A stretch of 64,000 nt of DNA, from the NCBI RefSeq assembly GCF_050314255.1, contig NZ_JBNPMZ010000009.1:1-64000 (forward strand), written 5' to 3'. Source of the DNA: Claveliimonas sp034178805. Its GTDB lineage: Bacteria > Bacillota > Clostridia > Lachnospirales > Lachnospiraceae. A program made the position numbers and the translations under genes. The notes under the pieces were generated by a model. That model was not told the origin of the DNA and did not search any database. It worked only from the letters and a program-made list of their open reading frames with translations. Of the stretch, positions 1 to 9,098 are shown piece after piece (the first letter of the stretch is position 1; each line of letters starts with the position of its first letter).

Positions 1-72
1 ATTTTTGTAAAAACATATTTGATCTCCACTTATTCTTTGTCTGTTTTGTTATAGTATATGGCGGCTTTGAAA

Positions 73-101
73 TTGAAATTCAATTCGCACGACTATATAA
101 T
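73..101 (+). promoter_or_regulatory. Predicted sigma-A promoter of the broken MFS gene
   Basis: TTGAAA at 73-78 and TATAAT at 96-101 are separated by 17 bp. An imperfect 18-bp palindrome (GAAATTGAAATTCAATTC, about 70-87) overlaps the -35 and could be an operator. The AT-rich leader ends in a GGAGAG ribosome site before the ATG at 144. Promoter assignment is by consensus match only. Confidence 0.6.
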
Positions 102-143
102 TATATCACATAGATTAAAAAAGAAAATAAGGAGAGCAAAAAA

Positions 144-1307
144 ATGAGTTTGTTATTAGGAATTATATATCTTTCATTTATCAGTCTTGGACTTCCGGAT
201 GCTCTGTTAGGCGCTGCATGGCCGAATATATATCCGGAATTTCAGGTTCCGGTATCTTATGCAGGTGTGATTTCTATGATTATTGCATTTGGAACTATTA
301 TTTCAAGTTTACAGAGTGACCGTCTCACGAGAAAATTTGGAACAGGCAAAGTGACAGCAGTGAGTGTTGGTATTACAGCATTTGCGCTTTGAGGATTCTC
401 AATCAGCCATAGCTTTATGATGTTATGTTTATGGGCGGTTCCATATGGTCTTGGTGCAGGAAGTGTAGATGCTTCACTGAATAATTATGTGGCATTGCAT
501 TATGCGAGTAAGCATATGAGCTGGTTACATTGTATGTGGGGAATTGGTGCGACACTTGGACCTTACATCATGGGAACAGTACTAACAGGTGGAGCATCGT
601 GGAATACAGGGTATAGAATCATATCTGTTTTGCAGATCGGACTTACAGCTGTTCTTGTATTCAGCCTCCCAAAATGGAAAAGTCAGAGTACATCAGCAGA
701 AAGTCAGACAAAAAGTAAAGCCCTTTCACTGAGAGAAATCGTTTATATTCCCGGGGCAAAGGCGATTATGTTCTGTTTCTTCTGTTATTGTGCAGTGGAA
801 CAGACTACGATGCTTTGGGCAAGCAGTTATCTGAATTTGGTAAAAGGAGTAGATGCACAAACGGCAGCTTCATTTGCAGGTATGTTTTGCATTGGTATTA
901 CGGTTGGACGTGGAATCAATGGATTTATTGCTATGAAACTGAAAGATTATCAGATGATCCGCATGGGGCAGGGAATTATTCTGGGAGGAATTATAGTAAT
1001 GATTCTTCCTTTAGGAGAAATTGCTTCGTTGATTGGCTTTTCCCTGATAGGATTGGGATGTGCTCCAATATATCCCTGTATTATTCATTCTACACCGGAT
1101 TATTTTGGAGAGGAACATTCACAGGCAATTATAGGTGTACAGATGGCAAGTGCTTACATAGGAACATGTCTGATGCCACCACTGTTTGGAGTGATTGCAA
1201 ATCATATATCCATCAAAATATTACCGGTATATTTACTGATTTTACTTGCATTAATGATATATATGCATGAATTATTAAGAAATACTGGGACGAACCGGGA
1301 TAAATGA
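144..1307 (+). pseudogene. MFS transporter interrupted by an in-frame TGA
   Basis: The reading frame from 144 to 1307 encodes a 12-helix-type major facilitator sugar permease of the FucP-like sort. It carries an early G-LPDALLGAAWP segment and repeated hydrophobic helices, but codon 83 (390-392) is TGA. The frame does not shift: coding resumes directly and continues for another 300 codons, so a single substitution (for example GGA to TGA) explains the break. An ATG at 417 could restart translation but would lack the first two or three helices. It converges on the LacI-type regulator downstream, with a shared hairpin between them. Recent inactivation is likely because the rest of the frame is intact. 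Sequencing error or stop readthrough are the alternatives. Confidence 0.75.
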
Positions 1308-1316
1308 TGGATGTCG

Positions 1317-1363
1317 AACAAGAGCGGTAGTTTCTCATTATTTGAGGTTCTACCGCTCTTGTT
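1317..1363. terminator. Bidirectional terminator between MFS and regulator
   Basis: A perfect 14-bp stem (AACAAGAGCGGTAG at 1317-1330 with its complement at 1350-1363) encloses a loop that itself contains CTCA/TGAG. It lies between two convergent genes and has T-rich sequence on both exits. Confidence 0.7.
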
Positions 1364-1374
1364 ATTTGACTTTA

Positions 1375-2388
1375 CTAAAATAAAGAAATTACGGACTGCC
1401 TTTCTACGATTTCTACATCCATGGTTACATGATCCGGAGAATCCATTTCTTCCCCGTGTATTTTTTTCAACAGAAGCTGAGTGGCAAGAAGTGCTTTCTG
1501 AGGGACATTCTGAGAAATGGAGGTCAACTTTGGAGAAGTATATCTGCATAGGCTCAAATTATCGTATCCGATTACCGACAGATCGACAGGAACCCGGACT
1601 CCTCCAAGACGTGCTCCTTCCATTATTCCAATCGCACAGATATCTGCTGTTGTTACAGCAGCAGTTATCTGAGTGGATGCAATTTGTTTTCCGGCGGCAA
1701 TACCGCTTTCATAAGACGGTGGATAAGCAAAAACATAGTCCTCGCGGAACGGAATACCACATTCATCTAATGCTTTCCGATAACCGTTAAATCGCTTGGT
1801 GAGAAGGTGATTATCTTTATAATCTGCAACAAAAGCAATATGAGTATGGCCACGGTTGATCATGTATTTTGTTGAAAGATACAATCCTTTTTCATCATCA
1901 GAACAAATATTAATCAGTCCGGGCATGGTCAGATAACTGTCAAAAATGGCAATTGGGCACGGAGCAGATTCAATAAATTTAGAAAGATAATCCTGCATAT
2001 CCGGATAAAGGAAAATGATTCCGTCAATATTCCAGTTTCTAAGAAGCTGTGTAATGTCTGTTTCTTTGGAAACGGAACGTACCATCGTATAATATCCGTT
2101 ATGGCGAAGCTCTCTTTCTATAATTCCTATCATTGTGCTGACATAGGGGTTTTCCAGATAATTATCATTTGATGAATCGTCATCGAGATGTATGATAATG
2201 CCAATAATAGAAGATGTTTTATTTGTCATGTTTCTTGCGCTGAGATTTGGATAATAACCGCATTCTTCAATGATGGCATTCACCTTCTCAATCGTTTTTG
2301 CTGACACACGGTTATGTTTGCCGTTGATTACGTTGGAAACTGTCATCATGCTGACTCCGGCTTTTTCAGCAATATCTTTTAATGTCAT
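1375..2388 (-). CDS. LacI/GalR-family transcriptional regulator
   Basis: The 337-residue protein has a canonical LacI N-terminal helix-turn-helix (residues 1-25, TLKDIAEKAGVSMMTVSNVING) and hinge. A periplasmic-binding-protein-like sensor domain follows from about residue 60, with the family's GIIFL and VIGYDN segments near the expected positions. Family members are sugar-responsive repressors. It is transcribed divergently from the solute-binding protein/permease/GH31 operon, so it most likely controls that operon and itself. A 12-bp palindrome with a central CG (2651-2662) between the two genes is the natural operator candidate. The inducer is unknown but is probably an alpha-glucoside or related oligosaccharide. 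Confidence 0.9.
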   Translation of the reverse strand: MTLKDIAEKAGVSMMTVSNVINGKHNRVSAKTIEKVNAIIEECGYYPNLSARNMTNKTSSIIGIIIHLDDDSSNDNYLENPYVSTMIGIIERELRHNGYYTMVRSVSKETDITQLLRNWNIDGIIFLYPDMQDYLSKFIESAPCPIAIFDSYLTMPGLINICSDDEKGLYLSTKYMINRGHTHIAFVADYKDNHLLTKRFNGYRKALDECGIPFREDYVFAYPPSYESGIAAGKQIASTQITAAVTTADICAIGIMEGARLGGVRVPVDLSVIGYDNLSLCRYTSPKLTSISQNVPQKALLATQLLLKKIHGEEMDSPDHVTMDVEIVERQSVISLF

Positions 2389-2444
2389 AGGGGTGTTTCT
2401 TTTCCTTTCTAATAAATCACAGGTCTATATTTTATATTAAAAAA

Positions 2445-2515
2445 GTTTATAAACCTTTGTTGGTTTAAAATAAAACCTTTTGTTTCGTTTATTATACTAC
2501 AATAGGTTTATAAAA
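2445..2515. promoter_or_regulatory. Repeated GTTTATAAAC-like motifs upstream of the regulator
   Basis: A perfect palindrome GTTTATAAAC lies at 2445-2454. A near copy (GTTTATAAAA) is at 2506-2515, with a related inverted repeat GGTTT-N6-AAACC between them (2462-2477). They sit just upstream of the regulator's start and could be autoregulatory sites or simply AT-rich promoter DNA. Confidence 0.35.
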
Positions 2516-2612
2516 ACAAGTAGTATATGTAAGTTGTTGATAAAGATATTGTTAAAAATGCACGAATTAAAGTTTTTATAAATGTGAAAATTGATGAAAA
2601 AATAAAATGTTA

Positions 2613-2662
2613 TTGACGAATCATTAGAGGCGTGTTAGTTTAAATATAGATTTAGCGCTAAA
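2613..2662 (+). promoter_or_regulatory. Predicted promoter and LacI-type operator of the sugar ABC operon
   Basis: TTGACG at 2613-2618 is followed 17 bp later by a weak -10 (TAGTTT, 2636-2641). The perfect palindrome TTTAGCGCTAAA is at 2651-2662, just past the expected transcription start. A central CG palindrome at this place is typical of LacI-family repressor sites. Rest of 2389-2701: otherwise AT-rich with no coding signal. Confidence 0.6.
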
Positions 2663-2701
2663 CCAAATAGAGGTAAAAATGTGGAAATGAGGAGGCAAAA
2701 T

Positions 2702-4066
2702 ATGAAGAAGAAACTTATTGCAGCTATGCTGGCAACAACACTTGCAGTAACAGGATTAACAGGATGTGGCGGAAGTACAGATAGTAAAGACACAGAAGCA
2801 AAAATTGAAGTACCTACAGAACCTTTTGGTGACACAATTAAGTACGATCCTTCTGTAGAGATTAATGATGGAAAAGACATTACAGTAGAATTATGGGAGT
2901 GGGGCAGTGATGAACTTTTTCAGCAGGTAATTGATGGATATACAGCAATTCATCCAAATGTAACTATTAAGCTGGTTAACAATCCGTGGGAGGACTACTG
3001 GACAAAATTGCCGTTAGCATTAGATGGAGAGAACGGACCGGCAATTTTCAATGTTCACAATAGTTATCATGAGAACTTGATCAATTATATGGCTCCTCTT
3101 GATATTCCGATAGAAGATCTTCAGGCAGATTTTACGGGTGTAGATGCACATGTGATTGACGGTCAGGTTTATTATATCGACTATGGTATGATGACAGGTT
3201 CTGTATATTATAACAAAGAGATGTGGGAAGCAGCAGGACTCACAGATGAAGATATTCCGAAAACATGGGATGAGATGCGTGAGGTGGCAAAGAAACTGAC
3301 AATTAAGGATGGAGATAAGCTGATTCAGGCTGGTTTGAACTTTAACGATGATTTCCATCAGAATTATTTGCTTGGACTGAACTATCAGCTTGGCGAAAAC
3401 CTGTTCCAGGAAGATGGAAAAACTCCAAATGTAAATTCAGATGCCATGAAGCAGATTATGCAGATGCTGGTAGATATGTATGAAAAAGATGGTGTCGGAT
3501 CGAAAGACTTTGGAGAAAAAGGAGCTGACAGCTTTGGACAGGGTCAGTCCGCTATGGTTATCCAGTGGGGACATTATTATAACACTCTGAAAACAACATG
3601 GAGCAATATTGACTTTGGTGTATTTGAGATTCCTACATTTGACGGTGAGCCATATGCATATAACCGATATAACGGTGAGTCCACATTTGGTGTTAACAAA
3701 AACGCACCGGCAGATCAGCAGGCAGTTGCACAGGATTTTGTAAAATATTTCCTGGCAAATGATGATGCGCAGGTTGCATTTAACATTGCAATGAGTACAT
3801 TCCCGGCTAAGAAATCTCTTGCAGACAATGAGGAGATTCTGGCAAATCCGTCACTGGAAGTTCTTGCAGAGCACATTGACCACTATATCTGGCCAGGTCC
3901 GATGCCTTCTACAGTTGAGACTTCTCTGAAAAAAGCAGGACAGGATATTTTCTTTAATGGCGTAGATATCGACACTGCATTTGATGAAGCACAGAAGAAT
4001 ATCATCAAAGATATGAAGAACAGTTCCTTTGTTTCTGTTGAAAATCTTTACGCATATGCGGAGTAA
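2702..4066 (+). CDS. Sugar ABC transporter solute-binding lipoprotein
   Basis: This is an extracellular family 1 solute-binding protein of 454 residues that captures a sugar or oligosaccharide for import. The start at 2702 is chosen because GGAGG (2691-2695) is correctly spaced and the protein then opens with a lipoprotein signal: KKK, a hydrophobic stretch and a lipobox LTGC with Cys at residue 22. The mature part has the family's aromatic-rich ligand regions (WEWGSDELF near residue 65, later WGHYYN). The two permeases and the GH31 hydrolase follow directly, so a glucoside-type substrate is inferred. No ATPase gene lies in the cluster. Confidence 0.92.
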   Translation: MKKKLIAAMLATTLAVTGLTGCGGSTDSKDTEAKIEVPTEPFGDTIKYDPSVEINDGKDITVELWEWGSDELFQQVIDGYTAIHPNVTIKLVNNPWEDYWTKLPLALDGENGPAIFNVHNSYHENLINYMAPLDIPIEDLQADFTGVDAHVIDGQVYYIDYGMMTGSVYYNKEMWEAAGLTDEDIPKTWDEMREVAKKLTIKDGDKLIQAGLNFNDDFHQNYLLGLNYQLGENLFQEDGKTPNVNSDAMKQIMQMLVDMYEKDGVGSKDFGEKGADSFGQGQSAMVIQWGHYYNTLKTTWSNIDFGVFEIPTFDGEPYAYNRYNGESTFGVNKNAPADQQAVAQDFVKYFLANDDAQVAFNIAMSTFPAKKSLADNEEILANPSLEVLAEHIDHYIWPGPMPSTVETSLKKAGQDIFFNGVDIDTAFDEAQKNIIKDMKNSSFVSVENLYAYAE

Positions 4067-4108
4067 TGAACTGGAATCCCGCAACATAGAAAAGGGAGGT
4101 AAACATTT

Positions 4109-4987
4109 ATGTTTAAAAAGAGCCATCCCCTGCAAAGTAAAAGTGAAATCATACTGAGAAATATTGTAGTTGCTGCAATGGTAATTTTCTTTTCAGTGTT
4201 TCTCATCGTTCCTATAGGAATTGCGTTTGCAGGAAGTTTTCACGAATGGAATCCGTTGAGCGGAACGTATAATTTTCTGGGACTGGAAAATTACAAAGAA
4301 GTGTTTACCAGTGCCCTGTTTGGAAAGTCCATGTTAAACACGTTGATTTTCTCGGTTGTAGTTATTATCTTCCGTGTAGGACTGGGACTTGGAATCGCAT
4401 ATGCCATTTATTCTGCTTTAGTAAAACATAAAAGCTTCTTTAGGGCAGTATATTATATGCCGGTGGTTACACCAATGGTAGCTGTGGCATTTGTATGGAA
4501 ATTTATGTATAACCCACAGATAGGTACGATTAATCAGATACTTGGTCTGGATGTGAACTGGCTGATGAATCCGAAAACGGCCCTGATTGCGGTTATGATT
4601 ATGACCATCTGGAAAGATTTTGGATATGCGGTAGTAATGTATATGGCGGGGCTTTATTCGCTCCCGTCAGATGCATTGGAAGCAGCTAAGGTTGACGGTG
4701 CAAATGCATGGCAGACATTCCGTTATATTACACTGCCTCTTTTGAAACCGATGACTTTATTTGTAGTAATTAACTCCATTATCGCTTACATTCAGGCATA
4801 TGTGCAGATTTTGATTATGACGGAAGGCGGACCGGGAACTTCTACATACCTGGCTTCCTACATTATTTACGACGAAGCTTTTGTAAAATATAATTTTGGT
4901 TACGCTTCTGCACTTTCCTTTGTACTGTTTGTGATTACGGCGGTATTTTCATGGTTATCTTTCCGGGTTTCCGGAAAGGAAGAATAG
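4109..4987 (+). CDS. Sugar ABC transporter permease, MalF/UgpA type
   Basis: This 292-residue inner-membrane permease has six predicted membrane segments. The EAA loop that docks the ATPase is at about residues 190-210 (EAAKVDGANAWQTFRYITLP). It begins with a good GGGAGG ribosome site, 42 bp after the binding-protein gene. It should pair with the next gene to form the translocation channel. The ATPase must be supplied from elsewhere, as is known for MsmK/MsmX-type shared ATPases in Firmicutes. The substrate is inferred from the neighbouring GH31 enzyme. Confidence 0.92.
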   Translation: MFKKSHPLQSKSEIILRNIVVAAMVIFFSVFLIVPIGIAFAGSFHEWNPLSGTYNFLGLENYKEVFTSALFGKSMLNTLIFSVVVIIFRVGLGLGIAYAIYSALVKHKSFFRAVYYMPVVTPMVAVAFVWKFMYNPQIGTINQILGLDVNWLMNPKTALIAVMIMTIWKDFGYAVVMYMAGLYSLPSDALEAAKVDGANAWQTFRYITLPLLKPMTLFVVINSIIAYIQAYVQILIMTEGGPGTSTYLASYIIYDEAFVKYNFGYASALSFVLFVITAVFSWLSFRVSGKEE

Positions 4988-4996
4988 GAGGCTGTT

Positions 4997-5818
4997 ATGA
5001 GAAGAAAAGTAAGCAGTATTGTATTAAACATAGTTCTTCTTATGCTTGGAGTGGTTACTGTTTATCCATTTGTATGGATGCTGTGCTCCTCTTTTAAGAA
5101 AAACAGTGAAATTATGGCTTTGGAACAGCATCTTCTTCCGCAGGAATTTATTTTGGATAATTACGTTAATATGAACGCCCACTTTAATTTCCTGAGATTT
5201 TTTGTAAACAGTTTGCTGGTTACAGTAGTGGTTACGGTTTTGGTTGTTTACACAAGTACACTGTGTGGCTTTGTGTTGAGTAAATATAAATTCAAAGGAA
5301 GAAATCTTATTTTTGGATTTGTACTTTCAACTATGATGGTTCCATGGTGTGTAACGATTATTCCAAAATATTCTATGATTCAGAGCTTTGGCTGGATGGA
5401 CAGCTATAAAGCATTGATTATTCCGGCAATGTTCAGTGGATTTGGAATATTTATGATGAAACAGCATATTTCATCTATGCCTGATGAAATACTGGAGGCA
5501 GCACGAATTGATGGTGCAAATGAATTTTATATTTTCCATAAAATTGTGTTTCCAATGGCTAAAAATGGTATTTCCAGTATTGCCATATTCCAGTTCCTGT
5601 GGACATGGGAAGATTTCCTGTGGCCTTATCTGGTAATTAATACCCAGGAAAAGCAGCTTCTGGCAGTAGGACTTAAGATGTTTAACGGTCAGTATTCAAC
5701 GGATTATGGCGCTTTATTTGCAGCTACGGCAATTTCTATCGTTCCGGTGCTTTTGATTTATTTGTTCTTCCAGAAACAATTTATTGCAGGTATTGCATCA
5801 TCGGCAGTTAAGGGATAG
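4997..5818 (+). CDS. Sugar ABC transporter permease, MalG/UgpE type
   Basis: The second permease subunit has 273 residues and starts 9 bp after its partner behind AGGAGG. It has an N-terminal membrane helix, about six helices in all, and the conserved MalG-type EAA motif at about residues 165-187 (DEILEAARIDGANEFYIF). It forms a heterodimeric channel with the upstream permease. The tight spacing shows one transcript with the binding protein and the GH31 gene. Confidence 0.92.
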   Translation: MRRKVSSIVLNIVLLMLGVVTVYPFVWMLCSSFKKNSEIMALEQHLLPQEFILDNYVNMNAHFNFLRFFVNSLLVTVVVTVLVVYTSTLCGFVLSKYKFKGRNLIFGFVLSTMMVPWCVTIIPKYSMIQSFGWMDSYKALIIPAMFSGFGIFMMKQHISSMPDEILEAARIDGANEFYIFHKIVFPMAKNGISSIAIFQFLWTWEDFLWPYLVINTQEKQLLAVGLKMFNGQYSTDYGALFAATAISIVPVLLIYLFFQKQFIAGIASSAVKG

Positions 5819-5858
5819 TATAATGCCATAATATATTAAAATAAAAGGAGACAGAATT

Positions 5859-8258
5859 ATGCAGGATATGTATAAAGTTGAGACTCGTTCTGCTGCTCTG
5901 GCTGCTAATATGGTCACTGGTAAAAAATACAGGATCACCCTTCTTACGGAAGGGTTGATCCGTTTGGAATACAGTGAAGATGGTATATTTGAAGACAGAG
6001 CAACACAGATGGTTTTTTTTCGGGACTTTCCCAAAACGGACTTCAGGGTTATAACAGGTAAAGGCGGGATTGAAATTCACACATCCAGGATTCATCTTAT
6101 ATATAATGAAAAAGAATTTTCGAGTCATGGTCTCAGTATACAGGTAAAAGGAAACCTGAGTGCATATCACAGTATCTGGCATTATGGAGAAGAAATACAT
6201 GATCTTGGAGGAACATCCAGGACTCTGGATGAGGCTGATGGAGCTATTCCTCTGGACCATGGAGTGGTTTCGCGGTTTGGCTATTCTGTGATTGATGACA
6301 GCAGATCACAGGTGCTTCTTTCGGATGGGTGGATTGAACCCAGAAAAAAAGGGATAAAAGATCTGTACTTTTTCGGGTATGGGCATGATTATAAAGATGC
6401 TCTCAATGATTTTTACCGTTTGTGTGGAAAGACGCCTATGCTTCCGAGGTTTGCCCTTGGAAACTGGTGGAGCCGTTATTATAAGTATTCAGAAGAATCT
6501 TATATGGAATTGATGGAAAGATTTGACAGAGAAAATCTTCCGTTTACGGTGGCAGTTATCGATATGGACTGGCATTTGGTTGACGTAGACCCGAAATACG
6601 GAAGCGGCTGGACAGGATATACCTGGAATAAAGAACTCTTTCCGGATCCGGAAAGGTTTTTAAAAAGACTTCATGACAGAGGAATGCGAACCACATTAAA
6701 TGTACATCCGGCTGATGGTGTTCAGGCACATGAAGAAATGTATGAGAAAATGGCAACAGCGATGGGAGTGGATATCCAGGCGGAAGATCCGGTAATCTGT
6801 GATCCGGCTGATCCTAAGTTTATGGAAGCGTATTTTAAATATCTTCATCATCCGAGAGAAGAGGAGGGTGTGGATTTCTGGTGGATAGACTGGCAGCAGG
6901 GAAGTAATTGTAAGATTGAAGGACTTGATCCTTTGTGGATTTTTAATCACTTCCATTTTCTCGATAGTAAAAGAAATGGAAAACGTCCTATGACTTTTTC
7001 CAGATATGCCGGACCTGGAAGTCATCGGTATCCGGTGGGCTTTTCCGGAGACACAGTAATTACGTGGGAATCACTTGATTTTCAACCATATTTTACGGAG
7101 ACGGCATCCAATATTGGATATGGTTGGTGGAGCCATGATATCGGCGGTCATATGCAGGGCTATAAAGATGATGAAATGACAGCCCGTTGGACACAGTTTG
7201 GAATTTTCTCACCAATTATGAGACTTCACAGCTCCTGTAGTGAATTTAATGGCAAGGAACCGTGGAGATTTAAAAAAGAGACAGAACTGGTCATGGGAGA
7301 TGCTTTAAGGCAGCGCCATGCTATGATTCCGTATCTGTATACCATGAATTACAGAAGTTATAAAGAAAATCTTCCTGTAATTCTTCCTATGTATTATGAA
7401 TATCCGGAAGAACAGGCAGCTTATCAAATGAAAAATCAGTTTTTCTTTGGTTCAGCAATGATTGTCGCACCGATTACACAGCCAAGAATTCATAAATTGA
7501 ACTTAGCCAAGGTTAAAGTATGGCTTCCAGATGGTGTCTGGTATGATATTTTTACAGGGGTCATGTACAGAGGTGGAAGGACACTGGATATGTATCGTTC
7601 GTTGGAGAGTATTCCTGTACTTGCCAAGGCAGGAGGAATCCTGACCTTTACAGATGAGATCAGTGGTGTGGATGCAGCAAAGAATCCGGATTCATTCAGA
7701 ATCCATGTATTTGCCGGTGCGAATGGCAGGTTTGAGCTTTACGAGGATGATAACGAGACATGTGACTATGAAGAGAATCGCTGTGTGACAACAGAGATGA
7801 TATATTCAGAAGACAAGGATAACGTATTTACGATTATGCCATCTTTTGGAGATTTATCATTGATTCCGGAAAGACGTACGTATACGGTGGAATTGACAGG
7901 CTATCAGAAAGATGCTGTGAATTGTGTGCAGGCAGAAATTGACGGCGTTCCTGTTGTGCCGGATAAGATCTCATATAATGAAGAAAAACAGGCAGTGATT
8001 ATTTGTGTATCAGATGTATCTGTAAAACAGATGTTAAGAATCATTGTGGATTCACAGTATGTGGAGTGTAAGAACAGGGTAGAAGAACGATGTTTCGCAT
8101 TACTCAACCAGGCAGAGATAGAGTTTAATCTGAAGGATGAGCTGTATAAGAGGATTTTGAGAGAAAAACAAATATCCGTACTTGTTGCAGAATTAAACTC
8201 TATGGATTTGTGTCAGGATTTATATGGGGCACTTTTGGAGCTGATTACGGCAAGATAA
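5859..8258 (+). CDS. Glycoside hydrolase family 31 (alpha-glucosidase-like)
   Basis: This 799-residue cytoplasmic enzyme (no signal peptide) has the GH31 (beta/alpha)8 barrel. The expected catalytic nucleophile is Asp344 in the WWIDWQ motif and the acid/base is Asp398 in GFSGDT. WW(S/G)R and GGH motifs around the active site are also present. Family members remove alpha-linked glucose or xylose from non-reducing ends, with retention. Being last in the ABC operon, it probably hydrolyses the imported oligosaccharide. The nucleophile motif ends WQ where many family members have a Glu shortly after, so exact linkage specificity cannot be predicted. A clear terminator follows. Confidence 0.9.
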   Translation: MQDMYKVETRSAALAANMVTGKKYRITLLTEGLIRLEYSEDGIFEDRATQMVFFRDFPKTDFRVITGKGGIEIHTSRIHLIYNEKEFSSHGLSIQVKGNLSAYHSIWHYGEEIHDLGGTSRTLDEADGAIPLDHGVVSRFGYSVIDDSRSQVLLSDGWIEPRKKGIKDLYFFGYGHDYKDALNDFYRLCGKTPMLPRFALGNWWSRYYKYSEESYMELMERFDRENLPFTVAVIDMDWHLVDVDPKYGSGWTGYTWNKELFPDPERFLKRLHDRGMRTTLNVHPADGVQAHEEMYEKMATAMGVDIQAEDPVICDPADPKFMEAYFKYLHHPREEEGVDFWWIDWQQGSNCKIEGLDPLWIFNHFHFLDSKRNGKRPMTFSRYAGPGSHRYPVGFSGDTVITWESLDFQPYFTETASNIGYGWWSHDIGGHMQGYKDDEMTARWTQFGIFSPIMRLHSSCSEFNGKEPWRFKKETELVMGDALRQRHAMIPYLYTMNYRSYKENLPVILPMYYEYPEEQAAYQMKNQFFFGSAMIVAPITQPRIHKLNLAKVKVWLPDGVWYDIFTGVMYRGGRTLDMYRSLESIPVLAKAGGILTFTDEISGVDAAKNPDSFRIHVFAGANGRFELYEDDNETCDYEENRCVTTEMIYSEDKDNVFTIMPSFGDLSLIPERRTYTVELTGYQKDAVNCVQAEIDGVPVVPDKISYNEEKQAVIICVSDVSVKQMLRIIVDSQYVECKNRVEERCFALLNQAEIEFNLKDELYKRILREKQISVLVAELNSMDLCQDLYGALLELITAR

Positions 8259-8288
8259 GATTGTGTCTAAATAAGAGAAAAGTAAATG

Positions 8289-8328
8289 AAAAGCAACACC
8301 TTATGTTGATTAGGGGTGTTGCTTTTTT
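8289..8328 (+). terminator. Intrinsic terminator of the GH31 operon
   Basis: The stem AAAAGCAACACC (8289-8300) pairs with GGTGTTGCTTTT (from 8315), ending in a T run. Confidence 0.85.
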
Positions 8329-8348
8329 GTTCGCTAATTTTGCCTGTG

Positions 8349-8377
8349 TTGACGAAATCAGGGGTGTGTGTTAAATT
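8349..8377 (+). promoter_or_regulatory. Predicted promoter of the YkgJ-crcB-yqeB operon
   Basis: TTGACG at 8349-8354 and TAAATT at 8372-8377 are 17 bp apart. No fluoride-riboswitch consensus was recognised between this promoter and the first gene. Confidence 0.5.
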
Positions 8378-8419
8378 TTTGATAGTAAAATAGAATCCAA
8401 CAGCAATGGAGGAGAGTTC

Positions 8420-9073
8420 ATGAAACGGGAAATAGATTTAAATGTAATATCAGATGGAAAATTGTATACCGCAAATGATATGGTGAAAGCAGATTGTGGG
8501 GACTGTAAAGGTTGTTCGGCGTGTTGCAGAGGAATGGGACAGTCCATTGTCTTGGATCCATTAGATGTTTTTAGGTTGATTAAGAAACTAAATCAGAACT
8601 TTGAAGAGCTTATTGGTTCATGCCTGGAGCTTCGGGTAGTGGATGGCCTGATTCTCCCAAATCTTAAAATGCAGGGAGAGGAGGAACAATGCGCTTTTCT
8701 GAGCGAGGAAGGCAGGTGCAGTATCCATGCGGAGCGTCCAGGATTCTGTCGCCTTTTCCCGTTGGGAAGATATTATGAAAATGGAAGCTTCCGATATTTT
8801 CTCCAGATTCACGAATGTAAAAAGGAGAACCGGGCAAAGATTAAGGTAAAAAAATGGCTGGATGTTTCGGATGTAAAATGCTATGAGAAATTTATTAATG
8901 ACTGGCACTACTATTTAGTTTCTATGCAGGATTGTTTGTCAGAAAAACCGGACAAAGCGAAGAAAGTCAGTATGTATATCTTGAAGCAGTTCTATCTGTT
9001 GCCGTATAATATGGAAGAAGATTTTTATTCACAGTTTTACCATCGATTAGAAGAGGCGGAAAACTGCTGCTAG
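8420..9073 (+). CDS. YkgJ-family cysteine cluster protein
   Basis: This is a 217-residue soluble protein. Its N-terminal region carries the CxxCxxCxxCC cluster (Cys26, 29, 32, 35, 36) of the UPF0153/YkgJ family. Further cysteines at about residues 91-110 lie around a CSIHAERPGFCR segment. The family is thought to bind an Fe-S cluster or zinc, but no reaction is established. It opens a three-gene operon with crcB (25 bp gap) and yqeB. The start follows GGAGGAG. Function remains unknown. Confidence 0.8.
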   Translation: MKREIDLNVISDGKLYTANDMVKADCGDCKGCSACCRGMGQSIVLDPLDVFRLIKKLNQNFEELIGSCLELRVVDGLILPNLKMQGEEEQCAFLSEEGRCSIHAERPGFCRLFPLGRYYENGSFRYFLQIHECKKENRAKIKVKKWLDVSDVKCYEKFINDWHYYLVSMQDCLSEKPDKAKKVSMYILKQFYLLPYNMEEDFYSQFYHRLEEAENCC

Positions 9074-9098
9074 ATTAGACGACAGGGAGGTTAGGAGA

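Noticed and set aside
390..392. Possible selenocysteine codon in the MFS gene
   Set aside because: No stem-loop resembling a bacterial SECIS follows the TGA, and MFS transporters are not selenoproteins.
8259..8419. Fluoride riboswitch upstream of the crcB operon
   Set aside because: The expected GG-GATGGNGTTC-type core was not found; only a terminator and a promoter are visible.
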